A stretch of 64,000 nt of DNA from Clostridia bacterium (GCA_017502305.1 JAFVVG010000060.1:1-64000); one strand, 5' to 3'; shown: positions 42,652 to 51,649, counted from the stretch's first letter. Numbers and translations: made by a program. Notes: a model not told the origin generated them from the sequence alone.

Positions 42652-43206
42652 ATGCGCCATTTGACCGCGCCGCTGACGGAAGCGGATGTACTTTCCATGC
42701 ATGCCGGCGAGCATGTGCTGCTTTCCGGCACGGTGTACACGGCCCGTGACGCCGCTCACCTGCGGATGATGGAGTGCATTGCACAAGGAAAGCCTCTGCC
42801 CTTCGACCTGGAAGGACAGGTGATTTACTACGCAGGACCTACCCCAACGCCGGAGGGGAAGCCGGTGGGGTCCATTGGTCCCACCACCTCCACCCGGATG
42901 GACGCTTCTACACCAACGCTGCTGGCCCATGGCCTGCGGGGGATGATTGGTAAGGGCCAGCGGAGCGAGAATGTGATGCGGGCCATGCAGGAGCATCCGG
43001 CTGTATACTTTGCCGCTGTGGGCGGCGCCGCAGCGCTGATGGCGGCCTGCGTGACCAGCTGCGAGGTCATTGCATGGGACGACCTGGGGCCGGAATCTGT
43101 GAAGCGGCTGACGCTGCAGGAGCTGCCCTTGGTGGTGGCGGCGGATGCCTATGGTAAGGATGCCTTTACCCTGGGGCAGGCGGAATATCTGAATACGATC
43201 AAATAA
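42652..43206 (+). CDS. Fumarate hydratase class I, beta subunit
   Basis: A 184-aa C-terminal (beta) subunit: 'AGEHVLLSGTVYTARDAAH' swivel-domain start, 'YYAGPTPTPEGKPVGSIGPTTS' region with 'TSTRMD', and 'AAVGGAAALMA'. ATG 42652 is preferred over 42649 by spacing from AAGGAGG. It completes the active site with the alpha subunit. Confidence 0.92.
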   Translation: MRHLTAPLTEADVLSMHAGEHVLLSGTVYTARDAAHLRMMECIAQGKPLPFDLEGQVIYYAGPTPTPEGKPVGSIGPTTSTRMDASTPTLLAHGLRGMIGKGQRSENVMRAMQEHPAVYFAAVGGAAALMAACVTSCEVIAWDDLGPESVKRLTLQELPLVVAADAYGKDAFTLGQAEYLNTIK

Positions 43207-43308
43207 GAGACAGCGGATGGCTTGCCGGATTGGCGGGTTGTCCGCTGTTTGGTTGGTGGAGTATTGATGCGGGCAGTGGTAGAATGGAGACACAGAGGAG
43301 GCGATGAC

Positions 43309-44109
43309 ATGACGATTATTGGTGAAACCATTGCGCGACTTCGCAAAGAGCGGGGCATGACCCAGGAAAATCTGGCGGAGAGCATGGGAGTAAGTCCGCA
43401 GACCATATCCAAATGGGAGAACAGCGCTACCTGCCCGGACGTATCCCTGCTGCCTGTGCTGGCGGATTTCTTTGGCGTATCGGTGGACGATCTTTTTGGG
43501 CGACAAACGGAAGAGAGAGGACTGCACCGTCAGAAATCAGTAGACGAGGCCATGGAGCAGATGCGGCGGGTGATTGTGCGATGCTTTTATGGCGGCAACC
43601 GCAAAGCTGATGTGGATGAACTGGCGGAAGAACACCAACAGGCACTGAGAGACGGCGTGTCCCGCAGCGTGATCCAAAGCAGCAGCGGCGTGATCTATAT
43701 GCGGGATGCCGTGGGCACGATGGCCATCAAGCGACCGGTGGACGGATGGAACAGTCTGTTCGCCAACGAAGGCAATCGGCATATGATGACGGTTTTGGCT
43801 GATGCAGATTTCCGCAAGGCCATGGTGGTCATTCTGAAAAAGAGGATGCTGACCTTTACCCTGCCGGCGCTGTGCAAAATGGCAGGCGTTGAAGACGCTG
43901 TACACCTGGAGCAAGTGCTGCGGGACAACGGCCTGTTTTCCTGCAGAACCCTGGCCGTTGACGACGGCATGCTGACTTTTTATGAGATGACGCAGGCTGA
44001 ACAGAAGATGTATCTGCTGTTTGCTTCCTTGCTGTTTGCCCAGGAATTTGCTGATTACAAGGCGGTACACTGCTATTTCAGCGGGGATATGAACTATTTT
44101 ACACCATAA
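43309..44109 (+). CDS. XRE-family regulator with helical C-terminal domain
   Basis: A 266-aa protein. ATG 43309 follows GAGGAGG. An N-terminal Cro/C1 helix-turn-helix ('MTQENLAESMGVSPQTISKW', residues about 16-35) is followed by about 190 residues that I do not recognise, mostly helical with a conserved-looking 'FYEMTQAEQKMYLLFASLLFA' stretch. Probably a stand-alone transcription factor. Targets unknown. Confidence 0.83.
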   Translation: MTIIGETIARLRKERGMTQENLAESMGVSPQTISKWENSATCPDVSLLPVLADFFGVSVDDLFGRQTEERGLHRQKSVDEAMEQMRRVIVRCFYGGNRKADVDELAEEHQQALRDGVSRSVIQSSSGVIYMRDAVGTMAIKRPVDGWNSLFANEGNRHMMTVLADADFRKAMVVILKKRMLTFTLPALCKMAGVEDAVHLEQVLRDNGLFSCRTLAVDDGMLTFYEMTQAEQKMYLLFASLLFAQEFADYKAVHCYFSGDMNYFTP

Positions 44110-44142
44110 AAAAGGAGCAGCCCGATTCAGGCTGCTCCTTTT
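44108..44142. terminator. Bidirectional terminator between XRE and LysM genes
   Basis: AAAAAGGAGCAGCC and GGCTGCTCCTTTT pair perfectly around a 7-nt loop, with A and T tracts on either side of converging genes. Confidence 0.92.
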
Positions 44143-44146
44143 CATA

Positions 44147-44776
44147 TCAGGGGATGCAGATCACCACGCCGGGCTGGGAGAAATCCGTGGGGAGAAGCGT
44201 GGGATTGAGCATCAGCAGACGGCCGGTGGTGGTGTTCAGCCGCCGGGCGATGGAGGTGAGGTTATCGCCGTCCTCCACGGTGTAACTGCGGAGGGTGGAG
44301 CAGGTTTCCCGGGTGCCGGCGGGAGGTGCACAATACACCGTGCCGGCCACCATAGCGCCGGGGCGCAGGTTGGGGTTGGCGCTGCGCATGGCTTTGTAGC
44401 TTACGTTCAGGTCGATGAGAAGATCGGCATAGGTCTGTCCCGCTTGCACCCGCCGGGCAGTATGACCGATGGGGCAGTACACCACGGGCCTGGTGGGAAT
44501 GATGGGGCGCTGAGGGGTGACGGTATTATCATCCATGCCGGTGCCGTCCAGCACGGGGCCTTCGTTCTGGTCGATGATCACGGCGGCGGGAAGGCAGATT
44601 TCCGTACCGGCGGTGATGGACTGGAAGGGAATGTCCGGGTTGAAGGACTGAATGGCCTCGGGGGTGATATTATTCCGCTGAGCCACGCCGGAGAGGGTGT
44701 CTCCCTGACGCCAGATGTAGTAGCTGGCACCCCTGGGACAGATGTTTTGCGACATATTTTGTTCGCGACTTTCCAT
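44147..44776 (-). CDS. Triple LysM-domain protein
   Basis: A 209-aa protein; ATG 44776 follows AAAGGAGG. Three LysM-like units: residues about 15-60 ('YIWRQGDTLSGVAQRNNIT'), about 108-148 ('RRVQAGQTYADLLIDLNVS') and about 162-208 ('YTVEDGDNLTSIARRLN'). There is no signal peptide. Such proteins in spore formers are often coat or cortex associated (SafA-like), but this is inference; without a signal it would act inside the mother cell or spore. Confidence 0.83.
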   Translation of the reverse strand: MESREQNMSQNICPRGASYYIWRQGDTLSGVAQRNNITPEAIQSFNPDIPFQSITAGTEICLPAAVIIDQNEGPVLDGTGMDDNTVTPQRPIIPTRPVVYCPIGHTARRVQAGQTYADLLIDLNVSYKAMRSANPNLRPGAMVAGTVYCAPPAGTRETCSTLRSYTVEDGDNLTSIARRLNTTTGRLLMLNPTLLPTDFSQPGVVICIP

Positions 44777-44909
44777 GTTGGTAACCTCCTTTACCGATTT
44801 GGCGATTCTCCTCGGGATCATTTTATGTTACAATAGAGAGTGGGTGCATGGGAACTTGCGCCCAAAGATGTGATTATGTGATGATTGATGACGAAAGGTG
44901 ATGCGCTCC

Positions 44910-45815
44910 ATGAAACACCTGTTGAAGCTGATGGACCTCTCCAGAGAGGAAATCCTTGAACTTCTGGACCTGGCTGACAAGCTCAAGGCTGAACGCAAGG
45001 CTGGCATTCCGCACCCCATTCTTGCTGGAAAGACGCTTGGCATGATTTTTGAAAAGTCCTCCACGCGCACCCGCGTAAGCTTTGAAACGGGTATGTATCA
45101 GCTGGGCGGCCACGCGCTGTTCCTTTCTTCCCGCGACCTTCAAATCGGCCGCGGCGAGCCTGTGGAGGATACGGCCCGTGTGCTGAGCCGCTATCTGGAC
45201 GGCATCATGATCCGCACCTTCGCCCAGGAAGAAGTGGAAGCCCTGGCGGAGTATGGCTCCATTCCAATTATCAACGGCCTGACGGATTTCTGCCATCCCT
45301 GCCAGGTGCTGGCTGACCTGATGACCATCCGGGAGCACAAGGGCAAACTTGAGGGCCTGAACATGTGCTACATCGGTGATGGCAACAACATGGCCAACAG
45401 CCTGATCGTGGGCGGACTGAAGGTGGGCATGCATGTGTCTATCGCTTGCCCCAAGGATTATCAGCCCGACGAAAAGGTGCTGGAGCTGTGCAGGCAGTAT
45501 CCCGGCCAGTTCTTCATGACCGACAAGCCCATGGAGGCTGCCAAGGACGCCGACGCCATCTTCACCGATGTGTGGGCCTCTATGGGCCAGGAAGGGGAGA
45601 AGGCCATCCGCGAGAAAGCCTTCGCCGGCTATCAGGTGAACAAGGAGCTGCTGGAAGTGGCTCATCCCGGCTGCATGGTGCAGCACTGCCTGCCTGCGCA
45701 CCGCGGCGAGGAAATCACCGCCGATGTGTTCGAGGCGCATGCCAACGAGATCTTCGACGAGGCGGAAAACCGGCTGCATGCCCAGAAGGCTGTGCTGGTG
45801 GCCTGCATGAAGTAA
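44910..45815 (+). CDS. argF: Ornithine carbamoyltransferase
   Basis: A 301-aa OTCase with all key motifs: 'STRTRVSFE' (carbamoyl phosphate binding) near residue 50, 'DFCHPCQVLAD' near 127, 'DVWASMGQE' near 220, and 'HCLPAHRGEE' near 261. It makes citrulline from ornithine and carbamoyl phosphate. ATG 44901 is another possible start. First gene of a unit with carA and carB::dapF (16 nt, then overlap), so it is supplied directly by the neighbouring carbamoyl phosphate synthase. No ARG operator was identified. Confidence 0.95.
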   Translation: MKHLLKLMDLSREEILELLDLADKLKAERKAGIPHPILAGKTLGMIFEKSSTRTRVSFETGMYQLGGHALFLSSRDLQIGRGEPVEDTARVLSRYLDGIMIRTFAQEEVEALAEYGSIPIINGLTDFCHPCQVLADLMTIREHKGKLEGLNMCYIGDGNNMANSLIVGGLKVGMHVSIACPKDYQPDEKVLELCRQYPGQFFMTDKPMEAAKDADAIFTDVWASMGQEGEKAIREKAFAGYQVNKELLEVAHPGCMVQHCLPAHRGEEITADVFEAHANEIFDEAENRLHAQKAVLVACMK

Positions 45816-45830
45816 GGAAGGAAGAAAAGC

Positions 45831-46910
45831 ATGGAAAAGAAAGGCTATCTCCTGCTGGAGGACGGCACCCTTTACGAGGGCGTTCTCCGGGGCGCGCAGA
45901 AAGAAGCTGCTGCTGAACTGGTGTTCCTCACCTCGGTGGTGGGCTACATGGATACCCTGACTGATCCCGCCTATGAAGGTCAGATTCTGGTGCAGACCTT
46001 CCCGGCCATCGGCAACTATGGTGTGATTCCGCTGGACAACCCTGCCAAGCCCAGGCTGGTCGGCTATGTGGTACGTGAACTGTGCGACGAGCCCAGCAAT
46101 TTCCGCTGCCAGGGCAAGCTGGACGACTTCCTGCGGGAGAACGGCGTTACCTGCCTCACCGGTGTGGATACCCGCGCCATTTCCCGCCGCATCCGCGACA
46201 ACGGTGTGATGAAGGCCGCCATCCTGTGCGAAAAGCCTGAGGATATCGCTGCCGCTGTTGAAAACCTGAAGACCAATGCTGTGAAGGTCATGCCCAAAGG
46301 CTGCGAGGAGATCGTTCCCGCTGCCAGGGAGGGCAAGTACAGCGTGGCGCTGTGGGACTTCGGCGCAAAAGATACCCTGAAGGCTGAGCTGGAGGCCCGT
46401 GGCTGTGCCGTGACCTGCGTGCCTGCAGACAGCACCGCTGATATCATTGCCGAAATGAATCCCGATGGTGTGGTCATCACGGGTGGCGCCGGCGACCCGG
46501 CCGACTGCGTGAATGCCGTGAACGAGCTGCGTGAACTCTGCCACAAGCGCATTCCCACCATGGGTGTGGGCCTGGGCCATCAGCTGCTGGCCCTGAGCCA
46601 GAACGGCGGTACCGTGAAGCTGCCCTATGGCCACCGCGGCGGCAACCAGCCCATCAAGGATCTGCGCACCGGCATGAACTACATCACCACCCAGAACCAT
46701 GGCTACGCCGTGGATAACGATAACCTGCCCGACAACGCCACCCTGCGCTTCATCAACTGCAACGATGGCACCTGCGAGGGCCTTGATTACAGCGATATGC
46801 CTGCCTTCTCGGTGCAGTTTATGCCGCAGCAGAACGGCGGCCCGCTTGACACCCGGTTCCTGTTTGAACGGTTTATCGCACTGATGGGAGGGAATAAGGA
46901 ATGCCGCTGA
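45831..46910 (+). CDS. carA: CarA-like subunit with lost amidotransferase triad
   Basis: A 359-aa protein of CarA length. The N-terminal domain is normal ('VVGYMDTLTDPAYEGQILVQ', 'IGNYGV', 'GVDTRAISRRIR'). In the glutaminase domain the nucleophile elbow, usually GICLGHQ, reads 'GVGLGHQ': Gly247 replaces the catalytic Cys. The His-x-Glu motif, usually HPEA, reads 'MPQQ': Met331 and Gln333. The usual NGPGDP also reads 'GGAGDP'. Glutamine hydrolysis should be impossible. A structural role beside CarB with free ammonia as nitrogen donor is the simplest inference, as in CPS I of vertebrates where the Cys is also absent. Overlaps carB by 10 nt. Confidence 0.93.
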   Translation: MEKKGYLLLEDGTLYEGVLRGAQKEAAAELVFLTSVVGYMDTLTDPAYEGQILVQTFPAIGNYGVIPLDNPAKPRLVGYVVRELCDEPSNFRCQGKLDDFLRENGVTCLTGVDTRAISRRIRDNGVMKAAILCEKPEDIAAAVENLKTNAVKVMPKGCEEIVPAAREGKYSVALWDFGAKDTLKAELEARGCAVTCVPADSTADIIAEMNPDGVVITGGAGDPADCVNAVNELRELCHKRIPTMGVGLGHQLLALSQNGGTVKLPYGHRGGNQPIKDLRTGMNYITTQNHGYAVDNDNLPDNATLRFINCNDGTCEGLDYSDMPAFSVQFMPQQNGGPLDTRFLFERFIALMGGNKECR

Positions 46911-49900
46911 ATCCTGAACTCCGCAAAGTAATGATTATCGGCTCCGGCCCCATTGTGATCGGCCAGGCTGCCGAGTTTGACTATGCCGGCTCCCAGGCCT
47001 GCAAGGCCCTGAAGGCCGCCGGCCTGGAGGTGGTGCTGGTTAACCCCAACCCCGCCACCATCATGACGGACCATTCCTCCGCCGATCAGATCTACATCGA
47101 GCCTCTGACGCTGGAGACTCTGCGCCGCATCATCATCAAGGAAAAGCCCGACAGCCTGCTTTCCACCCTGGGCGGCCAGAGCGGCCTGACCCTTTCCATG
47201 CAGCTGGCCAAGGAGGGCTTCCTGGAGCAGCATGGTGTGAAGCTGCTGGGCGCCAAGTGCGAAACCATTGAGAAGGCCGAGGATCGCCTGCTGTTCAAGC
47301 AGACCATGGAATCCATCAACCAGCCCTGCATCCCCTCTGACGTGGTGGAGACGCTGGAAGACGCCCTGACCCTGGCGGAGAAGATCGGCTACCCTGTGAT
47401 CGTGCGTCCCGCCTTCACCATGGGCGGCGAGGGCGGCGGCATCTGCAAGGATGAAGCTGAGCTGCGGGAGATTGCTGCCAACGGCCTGCGCCTGAGCCCC
47501 ATTACGCAGATCCTGGTGGAGAAGTGCATCTCCGGCTGGAAGGAAATCGAGTTTGAGGTCATGCGCGACGCCAAGGGCAATGTGGTGGCTGTGTGCTCCA
47601 TGGAGAACATCGACCCCGTGGGCGTGCACACCGGCGACTCCATCGTGGTGGCCCCCGCCCTGACCCTTTCCAACACCGAATATCAGATGCTCCGCCGTGC
47701 TGCCCTGGACATGGTTTCTGCCCTGGAGGTGGAAGGCGGCTGCAACTGCCAGTTCGCCCTGAACCCCGACAGCTTTGAGTATGCTGTGATCGAGGTGAAC
47801 CCCCGTGTGAGCCGCTCTTCCGCCCTGGCCTCCAAGGCTACGGGCTATCCCATCGCGAAGATCGCCTCCATGATCGCCATTGGCTACACCCTGGACGAGA
47901 TCCCTAACGCCATGACCGGCAAGCCCCTGGCTGGCTTCGAGCCCACGGTGGACTACATCGTGGCCAAGGTGCCCAAGTGGCCCTTCGATAAGTTTGTTTA
48001 CGGCAAGCGCACCCTGGGCACCCAGATGAAGGCTACCGGCGAAGTGATGTCCATTGGCGTCAGCGTGGAACAGGCCCTGATGAAGGCTGTGCGCGGCGCG
48101 GAAATCGGCTGCGACACCCTGCGCATGAAGGCCATGGCGGAGCTGAGCACTGAGGAGCTGATCGAGCTTATCGGCAAGTGCACTGACCAGCGCATGTTCG
48201 CCATTTACGAGGCCATGGGCCGTGGCGTGACCATGGAGGAGATCAATGCCATCACCAAGATTGACATGTTCTTCCTGAACAAGTTCAAGAACCTGCTGAA
48301 CATGGAACGCCGCCTGGAGCAGGGCAATGTGGACGCTGACCTGTACATGAAGGCCAAGCACATGGGCTTCCCGGACAAGGCCATCGAGCGCCTCTCCGGC
48401 GAGAAGGTGCCCTTCCACCGTGATCCCGTGTACAAGATGGTGGATACATGCGCCGCTGAGTTCCCGGCCCAGAAGCCCTATTTCTACGCCACTTACGATG
48501 ACGAGAACGAGGCTGAACAGTTCATCAGCAAGAAGGACAAGAAGCCTTGCGTGGTGGTGCTGGGCTCCGGCCCCATCCGTATCGGCCAGGGCATCGAGTT
48601 TGACTATGCTTCCGTCCATTGCGTGTGGATGCTGAAGAAGGCCGGCTACGATGTGGTCATGATCAACAACAACCCCGAGACCGTGTCCACTGACTTCGAC
48701 ACCGCCGACCGCCTGTACTTCGAGCCGCTGACGCCCGAAGACGTCATGGGTGTTATCGCCACCGAAAAGCCTGTGGGCGTTGTGGCGGCCTTTGGCGGCC
48801 AGACGGCCATCAAGCTGACCCGCACCCTGCAGGAAGCCGGCGTGCGCATCATGGGCACCTCCGCGGATATGATCGACGCCGCCGAGGACCGCGAGCGCTT
48901 TGACGCTGCCATGGAGCGCAACGGCATCAAGCGCCCCCAAGGCACCACGGTCATGAACACCGAGGAAGCCCTGAAGGCTGCCAATGAGCTGGGCTACCCC
49001 GTGCTGGTGCGTCCCTCCTATGTGCTGGGCGGTCAGAACATGATCATCGCTTATCAGGACAGCGATATCGTGGAATACATGAAGATCATCCTGTCCCAGG
49101 GCATCACCAATCCCATCCTGATCGACCAGTACCTGATGGGCATTGAGTGCGAGGCCGACGCCATCTGCGATGGCGAGAATGTGCTGATCCCCGGCATCAT
49201 GGAGCATGTGGAGCGCTCCGGCGTTCACTCCGGCGACTCCATTGCCGTGTATCCCGCTTGGAACCTGACCGGCGCCATGGTGCAGCGCCTGGTGGAGGTC
49301 ACCCGCCTGATCGCCCTGGAACTGGGCACGGTGGGCCTGATCAACATCCAGTACATCGTGTACCACAACGAGGTCTACGTCATCGAGGCCAACCCCCGGG
49401 CCAGCCGCACGGTGCCCTACATCAGCAAGGTGACCGGCGTGCCCATGGTTGACCTGGCCGTGCGCGCCATGCTGGGCGAGAAGATCCAGGACATGGGCTA
49501 CGGCACCGGACTGTACCGCCAGAGCCCCTATTTCGCGGTGAAGGTGCCCTGCTTCTCCTTTGAGAAGCTGGCCGACGTTGACACCCACCTGGGCCCGGAG
49601 ATGAAGTCCACCGGTGAGGTGCTGGGCCTGGGCACCAACCTGCAGGAGGCCATTTACAAGGGCCTGGTGGCTGCCGGTTACAAGATGCGCCATCAGGGCG
49701 GACTGCTTGTTTCCGTCCGTGACGTGGATAAGACCGAGGCCGTTGACGTGGCCCGCCGCTTTGCCCAGCTGGGGTTCAACCTCTTCGCCACCCCCGGTAC
49801 CGCCAAGGCGCTGCTGGAGCACGGACTCTATGCTGCCACCGTGAAGAACGAGGCCATGGAACAGATGCTCACCATGGGCCAGGTGCAGTATGTGATCTCC

Positions 49901-50926
49901 ACCTCCAAGAAGGGCCGCAGCCCGCTGCTGGACTCTGTGCGCATGCGCCGCAAAGCCGTGGAGCGCGGCATCCCGCTGTTCACCAGCCTGGATACTGCCA
50001 ATGCCCTGGCCCAGGCCCTGACAAGCCGCTACAGCCTGCAGAACGTGGAAACTGTGGACATCAACAACATGCGCCAGAAGCGTGAAAAGCTCCACTTTGT
50101 GAAGATGCGTGGTACCGGCAATGACTTCCTGTACTTTGATTGCTTCGAGCAGAAGGTGGAAAGCCCTGAATCTCTGGCCGTGCGCCTGGCTGACCGCCGC
50201 AAGAGCGTGGGCTGCGACGGCATTGTGCTCATCATGCCCAGCACCAAGGCGGACGCCAAGATGCGCATGTTCAACGCCGATGGCTCCGAAGGCCCCGTTT
50301 CCGGCAACGCCATCCGCTGCGTGGCCAAGTACCTGTACGAATCCGGCCGCGTCCAGAAGGCCAACATGACTCTGGAAACCGGCTCCGGCGTGAAGACTGC
50401 CGAACTGTTCATCCGCGAGGATGAGGTGTTCTCGGTGCAGGTGGACATGGGTAAGCCTGCCTTCGAGCCTGCCAAGGTGCCTGTGAAGCTGGATGGCGAG
50501 CGGGTCATGAACCGCCAGGTGTTCCTGGCCGGCGAGAAGCGCAGCATCAGCTGCGTGAGCATGGGCAACCCCCATGTGGTGATGTTCGTGCCCGATGTGG
50601 ACCGCATCAACCTGGCTGAGGTTGGCCCCGAGATCGAGAAGGATCCGCTGTTCCCGCAGCGTGTGAATGTTTCCTTTGCCCAGATCATAGACCGCAGCAT
50701 GGTGAAGATGCGCGTGTGGGAGCGCGGCATCGGCGAAACCGCGGCCTGTGGTACCGGCGCCTGTGCTGTGGCTGTGGCGGCTGTGGAGAACGGCCTGTGC
50801 AACCCTGATGCTGATATCGACGTGCAGCTGCCCGGCGGCACACTGGTTGTCCGCTACGAGAAGGATGGCCAGGTTTGGCTTACCGGCGACGCTGTGACCG
50901 ACTTTGAGGGCACCATTGAAATCTGA
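46901..50926 (+). CDS. carB: CarB-DapF fusion: carbamoyl phosphate synthase large subunit plus diaminopimelate epimerase-like domain
   Basis: A 1341-aa uninterrupted frame. Residues 1-1050 are a complete CarB: two synthase halves, each starting with a 'GSGPI.IGQ' motif ('IIGSGPIVIGQAAEFDYAG' and 'VLGSGPIRIGQGIEFDYAS'), ATP-grasp domains, and a C-terminal methylglyoxal-synthase-like regulatory domain ('NLFATPGTAKALLEHGLY'). After a short charged linker, residues about 1064-1341 are a DapF fold: 'VKMRGTGNDF', 'DRRKSVGCDGIVL', 'FNADGSEG', 'MGNPHVVMFV', 'ERGIGETAACGTGACAVAV'. Cys1283 of the second motif is present, but the first catalytic Cys (usual CGNG/CGNA) is Ser1134 in 'VSGNAIRC'. An internal ATG (50069) lacks a good ribosome site. 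It follows CarA by overlap and ends at a terminator. Confidence 0.93.
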   Translation: MPLNPELRKVMIIGSGPIVIGQAAEFDYAGSQACKALKAAGLEVVLVNPNPATIMTDHSSADQIYIEPLTLETLRRIIIKEKPDSLLSTLGGQSGLTLSMQLAKEGFLEQHGVKLLGAKCETIEKAEDRLLFKQTMESINQPCIPSDVVETLEDALTLAEKIGYPVIVRPAFTMGGEGGGICKDEAELREIAANGLRLSPITQILVEKCISGWKEIEFEVMRDAKGNVVAVCSMENIDPVGVHTGDSIVVAPALTLSNTEYQMLRRAALDMVSALEVEGGCNCQFALNPDSFEYAVIEVNPRVSRSSALASKATGYPIAKIASMIAIGYTLDEIPNAMTGKPLAGFEPTVDYIVAKVPKWPFDKFVYGKRTLGTQMKATGEVMSIGVSVEQALMKAVRGAEIGCDTLRMKAMAELSTEELIELIGKCTDQRMFAIYEAMGRGVTMEEINAITKIDMFFLNKFKNLLNMERRLEQGNVDADLYMKAKHMGFPDKAIERLSGEKVPFHRDPVYKMVDTCAAEFPAQKPYFYATYDDENEAEQFISKKDKKPCVVVLGSGPIRIGQGIEFDYASVHCVWMLKKAGYDVVMINNNPETVSTDFDTADRLYFEPLTPEDVMGVIATEKPVGVVAAFGGQTAIKLTRTLQEAGVRIMGTSADMIDAAEDRERFDAAMERNGIKRPQGTTVMNTEEALKAANELGYPVLVRPSYVLGGQNMIIAYQDSDIVEYMKIILSQGITNPILIDQYLMGIECEADAICDGENVLIPGIMEHVERSGVHSGDSIAVYPAWNLTGAMVQRLVEVTRLIALELGTVGLINIQYIVYHNEVYVIEANPRASRTVPYISKVTGVPMVDLAVRAMLGEKIQDMGYGTGLYRQSPYFAVKVPCFSFEKLADVDTHLGPEMKSTGEVLGLGTNLQEAIYKGLVAAGYKMRHQGGLLVSVRDVDKTEAVDVARRFAQLGFNLFATPGTAKALLEHGLYAATVKNEAMEQMLTMGQVQYVISTSKKGRSPLLDSVRMRRKAVERGIPLFTSLDTANALAQALTSRYSLQNVETVDINNMRQKREKLHFVKMRGTGNDFLYFDCFEQKVESPESLAVRLADRRKSVGCDGIVLIMPSTKADAKMRMFNADGSEGPVSGNAIRCVAKYLYESGRVQKANMTLETGSGVKTAELFIREDEVFSVQVDMGKPAFEPAKVPVKLDGERVMNRQVFLAGEKRSISCVSMGNPHVVMFVPDVDRINLAEVGPEIEKDPLFPQRVNVSFAQIIDRSMVKMRVWERGIGETAACGTGACAVAVAAVENGLCNPDADIDVQLPGGTLVVRYEKDGQVWLTGDAVTDFEGTIEI

Positions 50927-50938
50927 TCAATACGATAA

Positions 50939-50967
50939 GGGAGAGGCTGTGAGATGCCTCTCCCTTT
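50939..50967 (+). terminator. Terminator after carB::dapF
   Basis: AAGGGAGAGGC pairs with GCCTCTCCCTT around TGTGAGAT, followed by a short T run. It closes the argF-carA-carB::dapF unit. Confidence 0.8.
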
Positions 50968-50983
50968 GCGCAAGGAGCTTGTT

Positions 50984-51637
50984 ATGAAGCATATTCTGTG
51001 TTTCGGTGATTCCAACACCTGGGGGTTTATTCCCGGCACGGCCCGGCGGTATGATGAGCATACCCGCTGGACCGGCGTGCTGGCGGATGAACTGGGCAGC
51101 GATTGGCGTGTGCACGAGGATGGCCTCAACGGACGCACAAGCATGTTTGATTCCGCCTTTAAGGGGGATGTGAACAAGAATGGACTGGATGTTTTCCCTG
51201 GTGTGCTGGATGGGCAGAAGCCTCTCGACGTGCTGGTGATCTGCCTGGGCACCAATGACCTGAAGCAGCATCCGGCCTGGCATGCGGCTCAGGGCGTGGG
51301 ACGGCTGGTAAGCTATGCCCAGCACATTGACGTGCTGAATCCCTGGGGTGAGCGTGTGTTCCGTAACGGACCGAAGATTCTGGTGATTTCACCCATAGCT
51401 ATCGGCGAGGATCTGGTCAACCGTGACGTGAACGATGACCTGAAGGGCAAGCATGAGGAAAGCCGCAAATTTCCCAAGGTGTTTGGCGCCCTGTGCCAGA
51501 GTATGGGTGTTGAAATGCTGGACGCCCAGAAGATTGCCGAACCCTCGGATGTGGACTGCATCCATATGACTGAGGAAGGCCACAGAGCCTTGGGCAAGGC
51601 TGTGGCCGATAAGATCAAGAGCATGATGGGGGAGTAA
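50984..51637 (+). CDS. SGNH/GDSL-type esterase
   Basis: A 217-aa hydrolase; ATG 50984 follows AAGGAG. 'LCFGDSNTWGFIP' (Ser, block I), 'LNGRTSMF' (Gly), 'LGTNDLKQH' (Asn) and 'DCIHMTEEGH' (Asp, His) match the arylesterase/lipase-like GDSL branch. No signal peptide. Likely a cytoplasmic deacylase; substrate unknown. Second SGNH enzyme of the window. Confidence 0.9.
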   Translation: MKHILCFGDSNTWGFIPGTARRYDEHTRWTGVLADELGSDWRVHEDGLNGRTSMFDSAFKGDVNKNGLDVFPGVLDGQKPLDVLVICLGTNDLKQHPAWHAAQGVGRLVSYAQHIDVLNPWGERVFRNGPKILVISPIAIGEDLVNRDVNDDLKGKHEESRKFPKVFGALCQSMGVEMLDAQKIAEPSDVDCIHMTEEGHRALGKAVADKIKSMMGE

Positions 51638-51649
51638 GCGTATAAGGAA

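Noticed and set aside
49990..50110. Assembly frameshift creating the CarB-DapF fusion
   Set aside because: Both halves are full length, share the frame without compensating errors, and the linker codon use is ordinary; no stop or ribosome site is lost from an expected position.
46787..50575. A 1262-codon open frame on the minus strand opposite carB::dapF
   Set aside because: It is a mirror of the GC-rich codon use of carB; its translation is His/Gly/Ala/Leu-rich low-complexity sequence without domains, and it spans the fusion on the coding strand.
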